Source: UBA4575 sp002386945 (GTDB lineage: Bacteria > Pseudomonadota > Gammaproteobacteria > UBA4575). Taken from it: a DNA stretch of 64,000 bases. Below are positions 46,769 to 55,199 of this stretch, piece by piece. Made by a program: the position numbers and the translations under genes. The notes under the pieces are model-generated. The model was not told the DNA's origin. It worked only from the letters and a program-made list of their open reading frames with translations, and did not search any database. Within the stretch, counting starts at the first letter, position 1, and each line of letters starts with the position of its first letter. The stretch spans positions 1 through 64,000 of the forward strand of contig CALSUC010000002.1 of assembly GCA_943789445.1 (NCBI GenBank), given 5' to 3'.

Positions 46769-46846
46769 CTTGTTTGGGCTCGGCGGTTAACACGTCGGAG
46801 CCAAAAGCATACAAGAGTTGGTCTGGATTTTATATCGTTTGGGGTT

Positions 46847-46876
46847 GTACCACAGGCCTAAGAGGGTCTGTGGTAC
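46847..46876 (-). terminator. Hairpin downstream of the Fae-like gene
   Basis: A perfect nine-base stem GTACCACAG/CTGTGGTAC with a 12-base loop, 20 bp after the Fae-like stop. On the transcribed strand there is no U tract, so termination is possible but not certain. Confidence 0.45.
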
Positions 46877-46896
46877 GGATGTTGCTGTTGAGTGAC

Positions 46897-47445
46897 TTAG
46901 ATTTTTCCGTCTAGGCCCATCTGATAGTACTTGTGCGTGATCTTTTCTTGGTTCTCAAGTAACCAGTCGATATCCGGCTCATTGTTCATGGCCTTGTGGA
47001 TCGCGTTAGACATTGCTTTGCGATGAATGTCGAATAAGACCTTGTGATCTAGGTCATCGGCTGTGGCAACCATTGGGTTTAACCAAACCGAAACGATAAT
47101 ACCTAGGTCGTTGGCTTTTTCTTTTGGAATGTCACCAGCACGTACAGCATCTAATACACCGTTTGCGATTGCGGCTTGCACAGTACCCATGAGGATATTG
47201 GTGTAACGCTCATCTTTAACCGTGACCTTGGAGACCATCAAGGTTGCAGGACGCACTTGGATGTCGGTATTCAGGATAGCCAATACGCGGCTATGCCCCT
47301 TAACTTGATCGCCAAGTAGGGTAGCAAAAGCAGTTCCAACTGGACCGTCTAGCTCACCGATAATAACTTCTGGCTCAGCCGCGGTGCCTGCAGGGCCTCC
47401 AGCAACTAGAGATTCACCGACTCGCATTACAATTCTTTCTGACAT
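46897..47445 (-). CDS. Formaldehyde-activating enzyme (Fae) family protein lacking the usual catalytic His
   Basis: A 182-residue protein resembling Fae, which condenses formaldehyde with tetrahydromethanopterin in methylotrophs. Shared elements are RVGESLV at the N-terminus, IIGELDGPVGTAF, LLGDQVKGHSRVLAIL, RPATLMVSKVTVKD and a GIIVSVWLNP-like strand. In true Fae the loop after GEALVGDG carries the active-site His17 (VAHID). Here that loop reads AGTAAEPEV, with no His. No other methanopterin-pathway gene is seen. It may therefore be a Fae-like paralogue with another role. Strong Shine-Dalgarno AGGAGA upstream; monocistronic by context. Confidence 0.85.
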   Translation of the reverse strand: MSERIVMRVGESLVAGGPAGTAAEPEVIIGELDGPVGTAFATLLGDQVKGHSRVLAILNTDIQVRPATLMVSKVTVKDERYTNILMGTVQAAIANGVLDAVRAGDIPKEKANDLGIIVSVWLNPMVATADDLDHKVLFDIHRKAMSNAIHKAMNNEPDIDWLLENQEKITHKYYQMGLDGKI

Positions 47446-47629
47446 GATGATATTTCTCCTGATCAGTCTTGGGTAATATAAAACATAGGGGGGTAACTTT
47501 GGCGGCTATTCTACATGATCAGCTTGCCAGAACAATTTAAGGCGACACATTTATATGGCAATTTTGAGCCACTATTTAATGTAATAATGGGTAGAGCATC
47601 TGTAGCCGTGATTTCATCGATAGTTAAGA

Positions 47630-48127
47630 ATGACTAAAATATTAAGTATCTTCAGACACGCTGAGGCGAAGTATAATCCTCGCTGTAGTGACCATCTGCG
47701 CCCCTTAAGCCTCAACGGCGTGGCCGATGCTGGGCGTATGGCGAAGCATTTAACTGGCATGGTGGCGCCGATTGATAGGGTTTTTTGTAGCGATGCAGGG
47801 CGTACGCTGGAGACCTGGCAGATCTTGAATCAGACGCTATCGGTTAGTGCTGAACACATTATTTTTGATCCCAGTCTGTATCTTGCAAATTCGGCTGACC
47901 TGATTGCGCGCGTTGAGACCCTATCTAATGAGTGGCAGCACGTTGCCCTAGTTGGACATAATCCGGGATTAACCAGCCTGTGTAATTTTTATACTGGCGA
48001 TGCGCTCTGTGATTTGCCGACTGGCAGCCACTATTGTGTCGGTTTTGAAGTCGATGATTGGCGCGCTACCAGCCGTTTGATGGGTGTATTACTGAATTTT
48101 ACCGTACCGCAGCAACTCAAGCCTTAA
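47630..48127 (+). CDS. SixA-like histidine phosphatase
   Basis: A 165-residue histidine phosphatase superfamily protein. The RHAEA motif places the catalytic His at residue 10. The C-terminal VALVGHNPGL motif carries the second His, and LSLNG is also conserved. Family members such as SixA dephosphorylate histidine phosphotransfer proteins. The target here is unknown. It converges with the ferredoxin-NADP reductase gene. Confidence 0.88.
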   Translation: MTKILSIFRHAEAKYNPRCSDHLRPLSLNGVADAGRMAKHLTGMVAPIDRVFCSDAGRTLETWQILNQTLSVSAEHIIFDPSLYLANSADLIARVETLSNEWQHVALVGHNPGLTSLCNFYTGDALCDLPTGSHYCVGFEVDDWRATSRLMGVLLNFTVPQQLKP

Positions 48128-48148
48128 ATCAGCGAAATGCTTGAGTTG
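48113..48148. terminator. Possible bidirectional terminator between sixA-like gene and fpr
   Basis: A ten-base perfect inverted repeat CAACTCAAGC/GCTTGAGTTG spans the end of the sixA-like gene and the gap to the convergent fpr. T runs are short, so this is only moderately supported. Confidence 0.5.
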
Positions 48149-48164
48149 TTGCGATGTGGAGCGG

Positions 48165-48908
48165 TTACCAGTAATTTTCGGTGCTGATGCTACCTGGGGT
48201 ACGTCTCAGGTTTTTGGTCAAGCCACGCTCTTGTAGCAGTTCACGCGTATCTTTCACCATGTCTGGATTACCGCAGAGCATAATCTGCGACTTGCCTTCT
48301 TCGACCTTAATTCCAGCACGTTTTTCTAGTGAACCATTCTTAAATCCAGCTGGGATACGTCCCGGTAGGCTGAAGTCGGTCTTTTCACGGCTGACGAAGG
48401 GGACATAGCAGAATTGATCAGGGTGTTTTGCACTGAGCTCATCAATCAGCTCGCGATAAGCCAGTTCAGCGGCATTTCTTACAGCATGCACCAACACCAG
48501 TTTGTTGAAGCGTGTCCAAGCTTGATCGGTTTTTAGGATCGACAAGAACGGTCCAATGCCGGTGCCGGTAGACAACATCCAAAGGTCTTCGCTTTCAGGG
48601 ATTTCATCTAGGATCAGGAAACCATTCGGTTTTTTACCGAGGTAGACGTGATCACCGGCCTTAAGCTCGGCCAGTCGCGGGGATAGGGCGCCTTCTGCGA
48701 CATTGATGGAATAAAATTCATGGAAGCCCTCATCTGGTGCGCTGACGAAGGAATAGGGGCGGCCGATGATTTCATCATCAATTTCTAAGCCTAAACGTCC
48801 AAATTGGCCGGCCTTATAAGGCTGTACATCACCTTCTACACGTAGGCTGTAGAGAGTATCGGTCCAGTGGATATTCTCGATTACCTTGCCATCAATCCAA
48901 TTCGACAT
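48165..48908 (-). CDS. fpr: Ferredoxin--NADP+ reductase
   Basis: A 247-residue flavoprotein moving electrons between NADPH and ferredoxin or flavodoxin in the cytoplasm. The FAD-binding RPYSFVSAP motif is at about 50-58, the NADP-binding GTGIGPFLSIL at about 115-125, and a MLCGNPDMV segment and an aromatic C-terminus (ENYW) complete the bacterial Fpr pattern. AGGTAGA lies upstream of the ATG. It is divergent from soeABC, about 385 bp away. Confidence 0.93.
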   Translation of the reverse strand: MSNWIDGKVIENIHWTDTLYSLRVEGDVQPYKAGQFGRLGLEIDDEIIGRPYSFVSAPDEGFHEFYSINVAEGALSPRLAELKAGDHVYLGKKPNGFLILDEIPESEDLWMLSTGTGIGPFLSILKTDQAWTRFNKLVLVHAVRNAAELAYRELIDELSAKHPDQFCYVPFVSREKTDFSLPGRIPAGFKNGSLEKRAGIKVEEGKSQIMLCGNPDMVKDTRELLQERGLTKNLRRTPGSISTENYW

Positions 48909-49293
48909 ATTTGTTCTACCTTAGAGTGTCTCTTTTCAGCGCGTATCTTAACTAAGCCGAAGTGATTTTTGAACAATTCCCATGGGGTAGGCAGTTCATG
49001 TGCAAAACAAATACATTATGAGGGTAATTATTAAGAATGATTTCTAGTTGATGTTGTATATCGACTGGCACACATTTAGACGCCTATCTCGGAGTGTTCT
49101 ATCACTTGTGATTCCGCTGAGTCGCTATCAAAATGGCTCGTGCTATGACAAAATGCGCAGGAATTTCGGTACAGCTTTACCCGCTGCGCCCTATCAGCAG
49201 AATTTATTGGCGCGTCGAGTTTCGACGGCAATAATTATAAGGCCCGCTCATTGTAAGCAGGGCTAACTTAACAACGAAATGAAAGAGACAGCT
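48909..49293 (+). promoter_or_regulatory. Long leader upstream of soeABC with two hairpins
   Basis: This gap of about 385 bp contains the divergent promoters of fpr and soeA. Two short hairpins lie close to soeA: CGTCGA/TCGACG at about 49212-49227 and GCCCGCT/AGC-GGGC at about 49242-49263. A 72-codon open stretch here (49048-49266, TTG start) lacks a ribosome site and resembles nothing, so I do not call it a gene. The hairpins may be leader-RNA structure. No known riboswitch is recognised. Confidence 0.4.
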
Positions 49294-52254
49294 ATGGCCT
49301 CAACTTTTAAGGGACTACCAATCGCCCTCAACCTGCCGCAGTTCGAAAACCACGAGAAGCAAGAAGGAAAGTACACCACCTGTTATATGTGTGCTTGTCG
49401 CTGTGGTATCAAAGTAACTGTCGAAGATAACGAAGTACGATTTATCCAGGGTAACAAGAACCATCCAGTGAATAAGGGTGTGCTCTGTGCCAAGGGTAAT
49501 GCAGGCATTATGAAGCAAAAATCGCCGGCTAAATTACAGCAGCCGATGATGCGTAAGAAAGGCAGCGAGCGTGGTACCGGTGAGTTTGAGCCAGTATCAT
49601 GGGATGTCGCGCTAGATTATTTATCAGAGCGTTTAGAAAAGATCCGTAATACTGATCCTAAGAAGCTTGCATTCTTTACTGGTCGTGACCAGATGCAGGC
49701 TTTAAGTGGTCTTTGGGCACAACAGTACGGCACCATTAACTGGGCGGCCCATGGTGGTTTCTGTTCAGTCAATATGGCGGCAGCAGGACTCTACTCGATT
49801 GGTCATGCATTCTGGGAATTTGGTGATCCTGATTGGGATAACACTAAGTACTTCATGCTTTGGGGCGTGGCCGAAGATCATGCATCCAATCCAATTAAAA
49901 TTGGTTTAGAAAAGATTAAGCGCCGTGGCGCTAAGTTTGTCTCGATTAACCCAGTACGTACGGGTTATCAGGCGATTGCCGATGAATGGGTGCCTATTAA
50001 GCCGGGTACTGATGCGATTCTCGCGCTGTCGATGATTCACGTTTTGATGAAGAATGATTTATTCGATTGGGAATATTTGGTTCGATACACCAATTCACCT
50101 TACTTGGTTTACAACACACCAGGCGAAAGCACCGATGGTTTGATCTGTCGCGATGCTGAAGGCAATCCACAGTCTTGGGATCTTGAGAAAGAAGCCCTAG
50201 TGGATGGTAGTCTGCCTGAGATTAAGCCTGCTCTATTTGGTGAATACACTTCAGCCGACGGTAAGGCGCTGAAGACAGTATTTACACTATTAGCAGAACG
50301 CTACTTAGATGATCAGTACTCACCAGCAGAAGCCAGCAAAGTATGTGGTGTTGCAGCTGATGACATCGAACGCATGGCCTTAGAAATGGCGCATGTTGCG
50401 TTTGAAGAGACGATTGAGATTAATTGTGAATGGACTGACTGGGCCGGTCGTAAGCACGACAAGTTCATTGGTCGTCCTGTGTCTATGCACGCGATGCGTG
50501 GTATTTCAGCGCATTCCAACGGCTTCCAAGCCTGTCGTGCGATTCACTTATTACAAATTATGTTGGGTTCAGTGGATGTTCCAGGTGGTCACTTGGCCAA
50601 GCCTCCATTCCCGAAACATATTGTGCCACCGATCAAGCCGGCCAAGCCGACTTCGCCGGGGCAGCCGCTTAACTCACCACCTTTAGGTTTCCCAACCTGT
50701 CCTGAAGATTTGGTTATCGATGATGATGGTAAGCCATTGCGAATCGATAAGGCCTATTCATGGGATGCACCGATTGCTAATCATGGCTTGATGCATATGG
50801 TGATTACCAATGCGGTCAAAGGCGATCCCTACCCGATTGATACCCTGATCATCTTTATGGCGAACATGAGTTGGAACTCAACCATGAACACCAGCTCAGT
50901 GCGCGATATGCTGACCGAGAAAGATGAGAGCGGTGAAAAAGATGAGAATGGCGACTATAAATACAAGCTACCGTTCTTAGTCGTAGCCGATGCCTTCCAT
51001 TCTGAAATGACAGCCTTTGCTGACTTGATCCTTCCAGATACAACGTACTTAGAGCGATACGATACGATTTCGATTCTCGATCGTCCGATCTCTGAGCCTC
51101 ACGCTGTCTGTGATGCGATTCGTGCGCCAGTGATTGAGCCTGATCGTGATGTACGACCATGGCAGGAAGTGTTGGTTGATTTAGCGACTCGTCTGAAGTT
51201 CCCAGCCTTTACGAAGGAAGATGGTAGCCCGAAATATGAAGGCTATAACGATTTCGTTATTAATTATGAGAAGGCACCAGGTCTTGGCTTCCTCGCCGGT
51301 TGGCGTGGTGAAGACGGTAGCAAATCATTGCGTGGTGAGCCGAATCAAAACCAATGGCAAGACTATATCGATAACGAATGTTTCTTTGAGCATAAGTTAC
51401 CGAAGGAGCATCACTACTACCGCTTCGCTAATAAAGGGTATTTAGAGTTTGCCAAAGAGTCTGGCTTTATTGGTTCATCTAAGCCGATTATTATGGAGCT
51501 GTACTCTGAGTCCTTGCAGAAGTTCCGTCTTGCAGGTCAGGGTTTATATGATGGTCCTCAACCAAAGAATGATTACGATAAGCATCGCATGGTGACTTAT
51601 TTTGATCCGCTACCGGATTACTATGAGCCGTTAGAGCAGCAAGCGACTTCATCGACTGAATATCCGTTCTTTGCGATTACCCAGCGTCCAATGATGATGT
51701 ATCACTCATGGGATTCGCAGAATGCCTGGTTACGTCAGATTTTGGCTCAAAACTATATGTACATGAACCGCCAGAAAGCGGAAGAAATGGGTATTGTTGA
51801 TCTGTCATGGATTTGGGTTGAGTCTGAAAATGGCAAGATCCGCGTTCAAGTAAAATTGATGGAAGGTGTTGAGAGCAACACCATCTGGACGTGGAATGCG
51901 ATTGGTAAACAACGAGGTGCTTGGGGATTAGATCCTACGGCGAACGAATCGAATGATGGCTTCTTGCTGAATCATTTGATCAGTGAGCATCTACCGTCTA
52001 AGTCGGCCGATCGCGCAGTGACTAACTCTGATCCAATTACGGGGCAAGCAGCTTGGTATGATTTGCAAGTGAAGATCTATCCAGCGGCAGCAGGCGAAAC
52101 AGGTACATGGCCTACTTTCGATACGATTAAGCCGATGCCAGGTGCAGAAAAGCCGGTGTCTAAGCTTCAATATCAAACACATAAAGCAGTTGGACTGCAT
52201 CGTTCGATGCGCGACATTCTGACTCGCGGCAAGACTAAAAGGGATGATTCATGA
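49294..52254 (+). CDS. soeA: Sulfite dehydrogenase (quinone), molybdopterin subunit SoeA
   Basis: A molybdopterin oxidoreductase of about 986 residues in the DMSO-reductase family. As SoeA it oxidises sulfite to sulfate on the cytoplasmic side. The N-terminal [4Fe-4S] motif is CxxCxxxC-x27-C at Cys30, Cys33, Cys37 and Cys65 (TTCYMCACRCGIKV ... GVLCAKG). The segment GGFCSVNMAAAG near residue 155 lies where the molybdenum ligand usually is. The C-terminal molydopterin-dinucleotide-binding domain follows position ~770. Start ATG 49294 has AAAGAGA upstream; ATG 49279 is an alternative. The stop overlaps soeB. Other CISM family enzymes (polysulfide or thiosulfate reductase) are possible but the soeABC order and subunit types favour sulfite dehydrogenase. 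Confidence 0.9.
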   Translation: MASTFKGLPIALNLPQFENHEKQEGKYTTCYMCACRCGIKVTVEDNEVRFIQGNKNHPVNKGVLCAKGNAGIMKQKSPAKLQQPMMRKKGSERGTGEFEPVSWDVALDYLSERLEKIRNTDPKKLAFFTGRDQMQALSGLWAQQYGTINWAAHGGFCSVNMAAAGLYSIGHAFWEFGDPDWDNTKYFMLWGVAEDHASNPIKIGLEKIKRRGAKFVSINPVRTGYQAIADEWVPIKPGTDAILALSMIHVLMKNDLFDWEYLVRYTNSPYLVYNTPGESTDGLICRDAEGNPQSWDLEKEALVDGSLPEIKPALFGEYTSADGKALKTVFTLLAERYLDDQYSPAEASKVCGVAADDIERMALEMAHVAFEETIEINCEWTDWAGRKHDKFIGRPVSMHAMRGISAHSNGFQACRAIHLLQIMLGSVDVPGGHLAKPPFPKHIVPPIKPAKPTSPGQPLNSPPLGFPTCPEDLVIDDDGKPLRIDKAYSWDAPIANHGLMHMVITNAVKGDPYPIDTLIIFMANMSWNSTMNTSSVRDMLTEKDESGEKDENGDYKYKLPFLVVADAFHSEMTAFADLILPDTTYLERYDTISILDRPISEPHAVCDAIRAPVIEPDRDVRPWQEVLVDLATRLKFPAFTKEDGSPKYEGYNDFVINYEKAPGLGFLAGWRGEDGSKSLRGEPNQNQWQDYIDNECFFEHKLPKEHHYYRFANKGYLEFAKESGFIGSSKPIIMELYSESLQKFRLAGQGLYDGPQPKNDYDKHRMVTYFDPLPDYYEPLEQQATSSTEYPFFAITQRPMMMYHSWDSQNAWLRQILAQNYMYMNRQKAEEMGIVDLSWIWVESENGKIRVQVKLMEGVESNTIWTWNAIGKQRGAWGLDPTANESNDGFLLNHLISEHLPSKSADRAVTNSDPITGQAAWYDLQVKIYPAAAGETGTWPTFDTIKPMPGAEKPVSKLQYQTHKAVGLHRSMRDILTRGKTKRDDS

Positions 52255-52943
52255 AATTAGGATTAGTTGTCGATCTAGACACTTGTGTCGGCTGTAATGC
52301 CTGTGCAGTTGCGTGTAAGCAGTGGAATACTTCGGGTACCACTGGGCCGTTAACTGATTTGGAACCTTACGGCAAAGACCCAACGGGTGTTTGGTTTAAC
52401 CGTATTCGTAACTATGAGCTGGGCGACTACCCAGATAACAAGACTGTGCATTTCCCAATGTCTTGTATGCATTGCGAAGATGCGGCTTGTGTCACGGTAT
52501 GTCCTACAGGCGCTTCTTATAAGCGTGAAGAAGACGGTATCGTTTTAGTCGATCAAGATAAATGTATGGGTTGTAACCTCTGTGCATGGGCCTGTCCTTA
52601 TGGCGCACGTGAGCTTGATCCTGAAGAAGGCGTGATGAAGAAGTGCACCCTTTGTGTCGATCGAATTTATGACGAAGCCTTGCCAGAAGATGAGCGTCAA
52701 CCAGCCTGTGTTATGACCTGTCCTGCACATGCACGATTCTTTGGTGACTTTGATGATCCAAACTCAGAAGTTTCTAGACTCTCTCGTGAGCGTGGTGGTG
52801 AACATTTAATGCCAGAGCTTGGTTACAAGCCGGTGAATACTTATCTACCACCGCGTAATAAGCCAAATATTCCAACTTACAAAAACGAAACTAATCCAAT
52901 TGAAAAAGTGAAAGATTGGGTTAACCGTTTAGTTGCACGATAA
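52251..52943 (+). CDS. soeB: Sulfite dehydrogenase iron-sulfur subunit SoeB
   Basis: A 230-residue electron-transfer subunit with four ferredoxin-type [4Fe-4S] motifs: CVGCNACAVAC near residue 12, SCMHCEDAACVTVCPTG near 75, CMGCNLCAWACPYG near 105, and a fourth site spanning KKCTLCVDR and PACVMTCPAHA. It carries electrons from SoeA to SoeC and the quinone pool. It starts within the soeA stop (ATGA) and is followed by soeC after 12 bp. Confidence 0.95.
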   Translation: MKLGLVVDLDTCVGCNACAVACKQWNTSGTTGPLTDLEPYGKDPTGVWFNRIRNYELGDYPDNKTVHFPMSCMHCEDAACVTVCPTGASYKREEDGIVLVDQDKCMGCNLCAWACPYGARELDPEEGVMKKCTLCVDRIYDEALPEDERQPACVMTCPAHARFFGDFDDPNSEVSRLSRERGGEHLMPELGYKPVNTYLPPRNKPNIPTYKNETNPIEKVKDWVNRLVAR

Positions 52944-52955
52944 AAAGGAATCCAG

Positions 52956-53900
52956 ATGCATCCAGCATTCTCAGTTATATTTTTTACGGTCACCTCAGGT
53001 GCCGGCTATGGTTTGATCGCAATCACTGCAATCTACAGTGCTTTTGATTTCTCCCAGCCTATGACAGGTGCGCAAACATTGATGTTATCAGCGGTTGCCT
53101 TAGCCTTGATTACCAGCGGCCTGATTTCTTCTACTTTTCACTTGGCGAATCCAAAGAATGCATGGCGTGCGTTTAGTCGTGTGCGTACTTCGTGGTTGGC
53201 GCGTGAGGGTTTATTAGCGATCTTGTTCTACCCAATCGTTATGCTTTATGTCTACTTAGTGTGGCGTGGTGTTGATGCAAGTTCCTCAACAGCGATGACC
53301 ACCTTGGCATTGATTACCGGTGTATGGGCGATTGTAACGGTGTTCTCAACGGGCATGATTTACGCTTCATTGAAGACGATTCGACAATGGAATAATGCAT
53401 TGACCCCAGTGAACTACATCAGCCTAGGCTTAATGTTAGGCGGCTTGTTGTTCTCATGGTTGTTGTCTTTGTCTGGCAATGTGTCGGCTAACCTGACTAT
53501 GGTTGCAAGCTACATGGTTGTGATCGCAGCGACGATTAAGATCGTTTATTTCTTTTGGATCGGAACGCCAGCAGGCCCAACTATTAATACGGCAACCTCG
53601 TTTACTGCACGGACAGTAAGGTTGTTAGATGTAGGTCATACCGCAGGCACCTTCTTAACCGATGAGTTTGGTTATCAAGTTGCGCGTGATCGCCTCGTTG
53701 CATTACGTTGGATTGCGATAATCTTAGGCTTTGTGCTGCCATCATTGATCATTTGGTTCGGTCTGGGTGAGGGCGACAATACCTTAATGCTAGGTGCTGC
53801 TGTGATTAGCGCCTTTGCTGGTGTTGCGGTTGAGCGGTGGTTGTTCTTTGCCGAAGCTCGCCATGTGGTGAATCTATACCACGGTGCGCAACAGTGCTAA
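52956..53900 (+). CDS. soeC: Sulfite dehydrogenase membrane anchor SoeC (DmsC-like)
   Basis: A 314-residue membrane protein with about eight hydrophobic helices resembling DmsC. It begins MHPAFSVIFFTVTSGAGYGL, the usual start of this subunit, and contains the STFHLANPKNAWRAFSRVRTSWLAREG segment conserved in the family. It anchors SoeAB and passes electrons to quinone. AAGGA lies upstream of the ATG. It is the last gene of soeABC, followed by a strong terminator. Confidence 0.93.
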   Translation: MHPAFSVIFFTVTSGAGYGLIAITAIYSAFDFSQPMTGAQTLMLSAVALALITSGLISSTFHLANPKNAWRAFSRVRTSWLAREGLLAILFYPIVMLYVYLVWRGVDASSSTAMTTLALITGVWAIVTVFSTGMIYASLKTIRQWNNALTPVNYISLGLMLGGLLFSWLLSLSGNVSANLTMVASYMVVIAATIKIVYFFWIGTPAGPTINTATSFTARTVRLLDVGHTAGTFLTDEFGYQVARDRLVALRWIAIILGFVLPSLIIWFGLGEGDNTLMLGAAVISAFAGVAVERWLFFAEARHVVNLYHGAQQC

Positions 53901-53930
53901 CAAGGCGGTAATCAATCCTTGTTAGAACCT

Positions 53931-53960
53931 AAAAGGCGAGTCAATGACTCGCCTTTTTTG
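53931..53960 (+). terminator. Rho-independent terminator after soeABC
   Basis: Stem AAGGCGAGTC/GACTCGCCTT around a three-base loop with a T run. It also reads as a terminator for the convergent Rieske gene. Confidence 0.92.
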
Positions 53961-53985
53961 TGTCCATCTACTTTTTATCTGGGTG

Positions 53986-54303
53986 CTAGTTTAGGGCGAG
54001 CCAAATCTCATCGTCCTGGATTGTAACCGCATAGGTCTGTAGGGCTTCATCCGCAGGGTCTTCCGACGGCTCACCATCAACGACACTAAACCAGCTGCCA
54101 TGTAAGGTGCACTTGACCTTGTCACCACGTAGACAGCCTAAGGCTAGAGAAGAGTCTTCGTGGGTGCAGGTGTCATCCACTGCATAGATGGTGCCTTCGA
54201 CATTGGCTAATAAGATCGGGGCTCGGCCGGGCATGCAAATCTTCTTTGTCGTTCCCGCTGTGACTTCAGCCAATTTGGCTGCAAATGTGTTTTTGTTTTC
54301 CAT
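53986..54303 (-). CDS. Rieske [2Fe-2S] ferredoxin (NirD-like)
   Basis: A 105-residue soluble protein made of one Rieske domain. The cluster ligands are CTH at Cys46 and His48 and CTLH at Cys65 and His68. There is no signal peptide or linked catalytic domain. It resembles the small ferredoxin components of dioxygenases or NirD, but neither partner is adjacent. It could give electrons to an unseen oxygenase or reductase. It converges with soeC. Confidence 0.9.
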   Translation of the reverse strand: MENKNTFAAKLAEVTAGTTKKICMPGRAPILLANVEGTIYAVDDTCTHEDSSLALGCLRGDKVKCTLHGSWFSVVDGEPSEDPADEALQTYAVTIQDDEIWLALN

Positions 54304-54487
54304 AGCGTTACTTTAAAAAATACAGCAAAACACTTCAATAACTCTTAGGGAGGGCATATTTCTGCTCTCAGCCTTGGCGTTGTCGGGGATGTCTTGCTCA
54401 GAGAAGGGCGCTTATATCATTCGGTAGTATTTCCAAGCAGCAAAGGGGATGGTTAAATAGCTCGCTTCACTACTCAGGTTTTAGATT

Positions 54488-54718
54488 ATGCCTTACTTTG
54501 TATTTCACCTCGTACGCGATGGCCGTATGCGTTTAGACGAGATTAATCTCGTGGATCAGTTTGATGCCTATAAAGAGGCCAAACAATTTGCTCGTGCGCA
54601 ACGTGAGCTCGATACCGGTAAAGAAATTAAAATCATGTTCGAAGAAGATGCATCGATGGCCGAGAGTAAGCTGGCAGAGCAACGCGATGCACCTATTCTG
54701 AGGGAATGGGAAAAATAA
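54488..54718 (+). CDS. Conserved-looking hypothetical protein, 76 residues
   Basis: I do not recognise this gene. The protein is charged, with a hydrophobic N-terminal strand (MPYFVFHLVRDG) followed by helix-prone Lys/Glu/Arg-rich sequence, and no cysteine or membrane segment. The MPYFVFHL start and RELDTGKEIKIMFEED segment look like a small ribbon-helix fold. It is followed after 7 bp by the next gene, so the two may be co-transcribed. Confidence 0.75.
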   Translation: MPYFVFHLVRDGRMRLDEINLVDQFDAYKEAKQFARAQRELDTGKEIKIMFEEDASMAESKLAEQRDAPILREWEK

Positions 54719-54725
54719 CTTAGGC

Positions 54726-55187
54726 ATGGACGAGACCCACTATCGCTCAACCTATGCTGAGATCAACCCGATTAAATGTGCCTTTGAAAAGGCAATTAAT
54801 TCGCGTGTCTGTAATTGTTCGAAGTCATCCCGTTTTAACCTTGCTGATCGTGAAGGAGTGGCCTGTGAATCTGCCGCCAGTCATGGCCTGTGTCAGGAGC
54901 TATTAGAGCTACTGCGAGAAAAGGCACGCTTTGCCTTGCAGCAAACCCAAGTCGATGGGCCATTACCACATAATGCTGAAATTAAGATTCAGTGTGGTGG
55001 CGTGAAGGGCTTAATCGAGCTGCTCAAGGGATTGCATCCTGATCAGACAAATGCGGCAGAAGACGATGTCTATGCCGTGATCCAGCAGGCACTAGGCGAC
55101 TTTGAACGCCTTAATGCCCTGCCTTTCAGTCAAATCATGCAACAAGTCACAGCCTATCAAGGGCGCAAGCGGCGCGGGGCTAAATAG
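54726..55187 (+). CDS. Hypothetical Cys-rich protein, 153 residues
   Basis: I do not recognise this gene. Its N-terminal half contains six cysteines (about residues 19, 29, 31, 49, 58 and 88 by eye), including a CNC pair, which could bind a metal or iron-sulfur cluster. The C-terminal half is helical with a very basic tail (GRKRRGAK). It begins 7 bp after the 76-residue gene and ends convergent with the permease gene. The function is unknown. Confidence 0.7.
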   Translation: MDETHYRSTYAEINPIKCAFEKAINSRVCNCSKSSRFNLADREGVACESAASHGLCQELLELLREKARFALQQTQVDGPLPHNAEIKIQCGGVKGLIELLKGLHPDQTNAAEDDVYAVIQQALGDFERLNALPFSQIMQQVTAYQGRKRRGAK

Positions 55188-55199
55188 CCTGTCCGGTGA

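Noticed and set aside
49048..49266. A 72-codon open frame upstream of soeA
   Set aside because: TTG start, no ribosome site, no recognisable composition, and it lies in the leader with hairpins.
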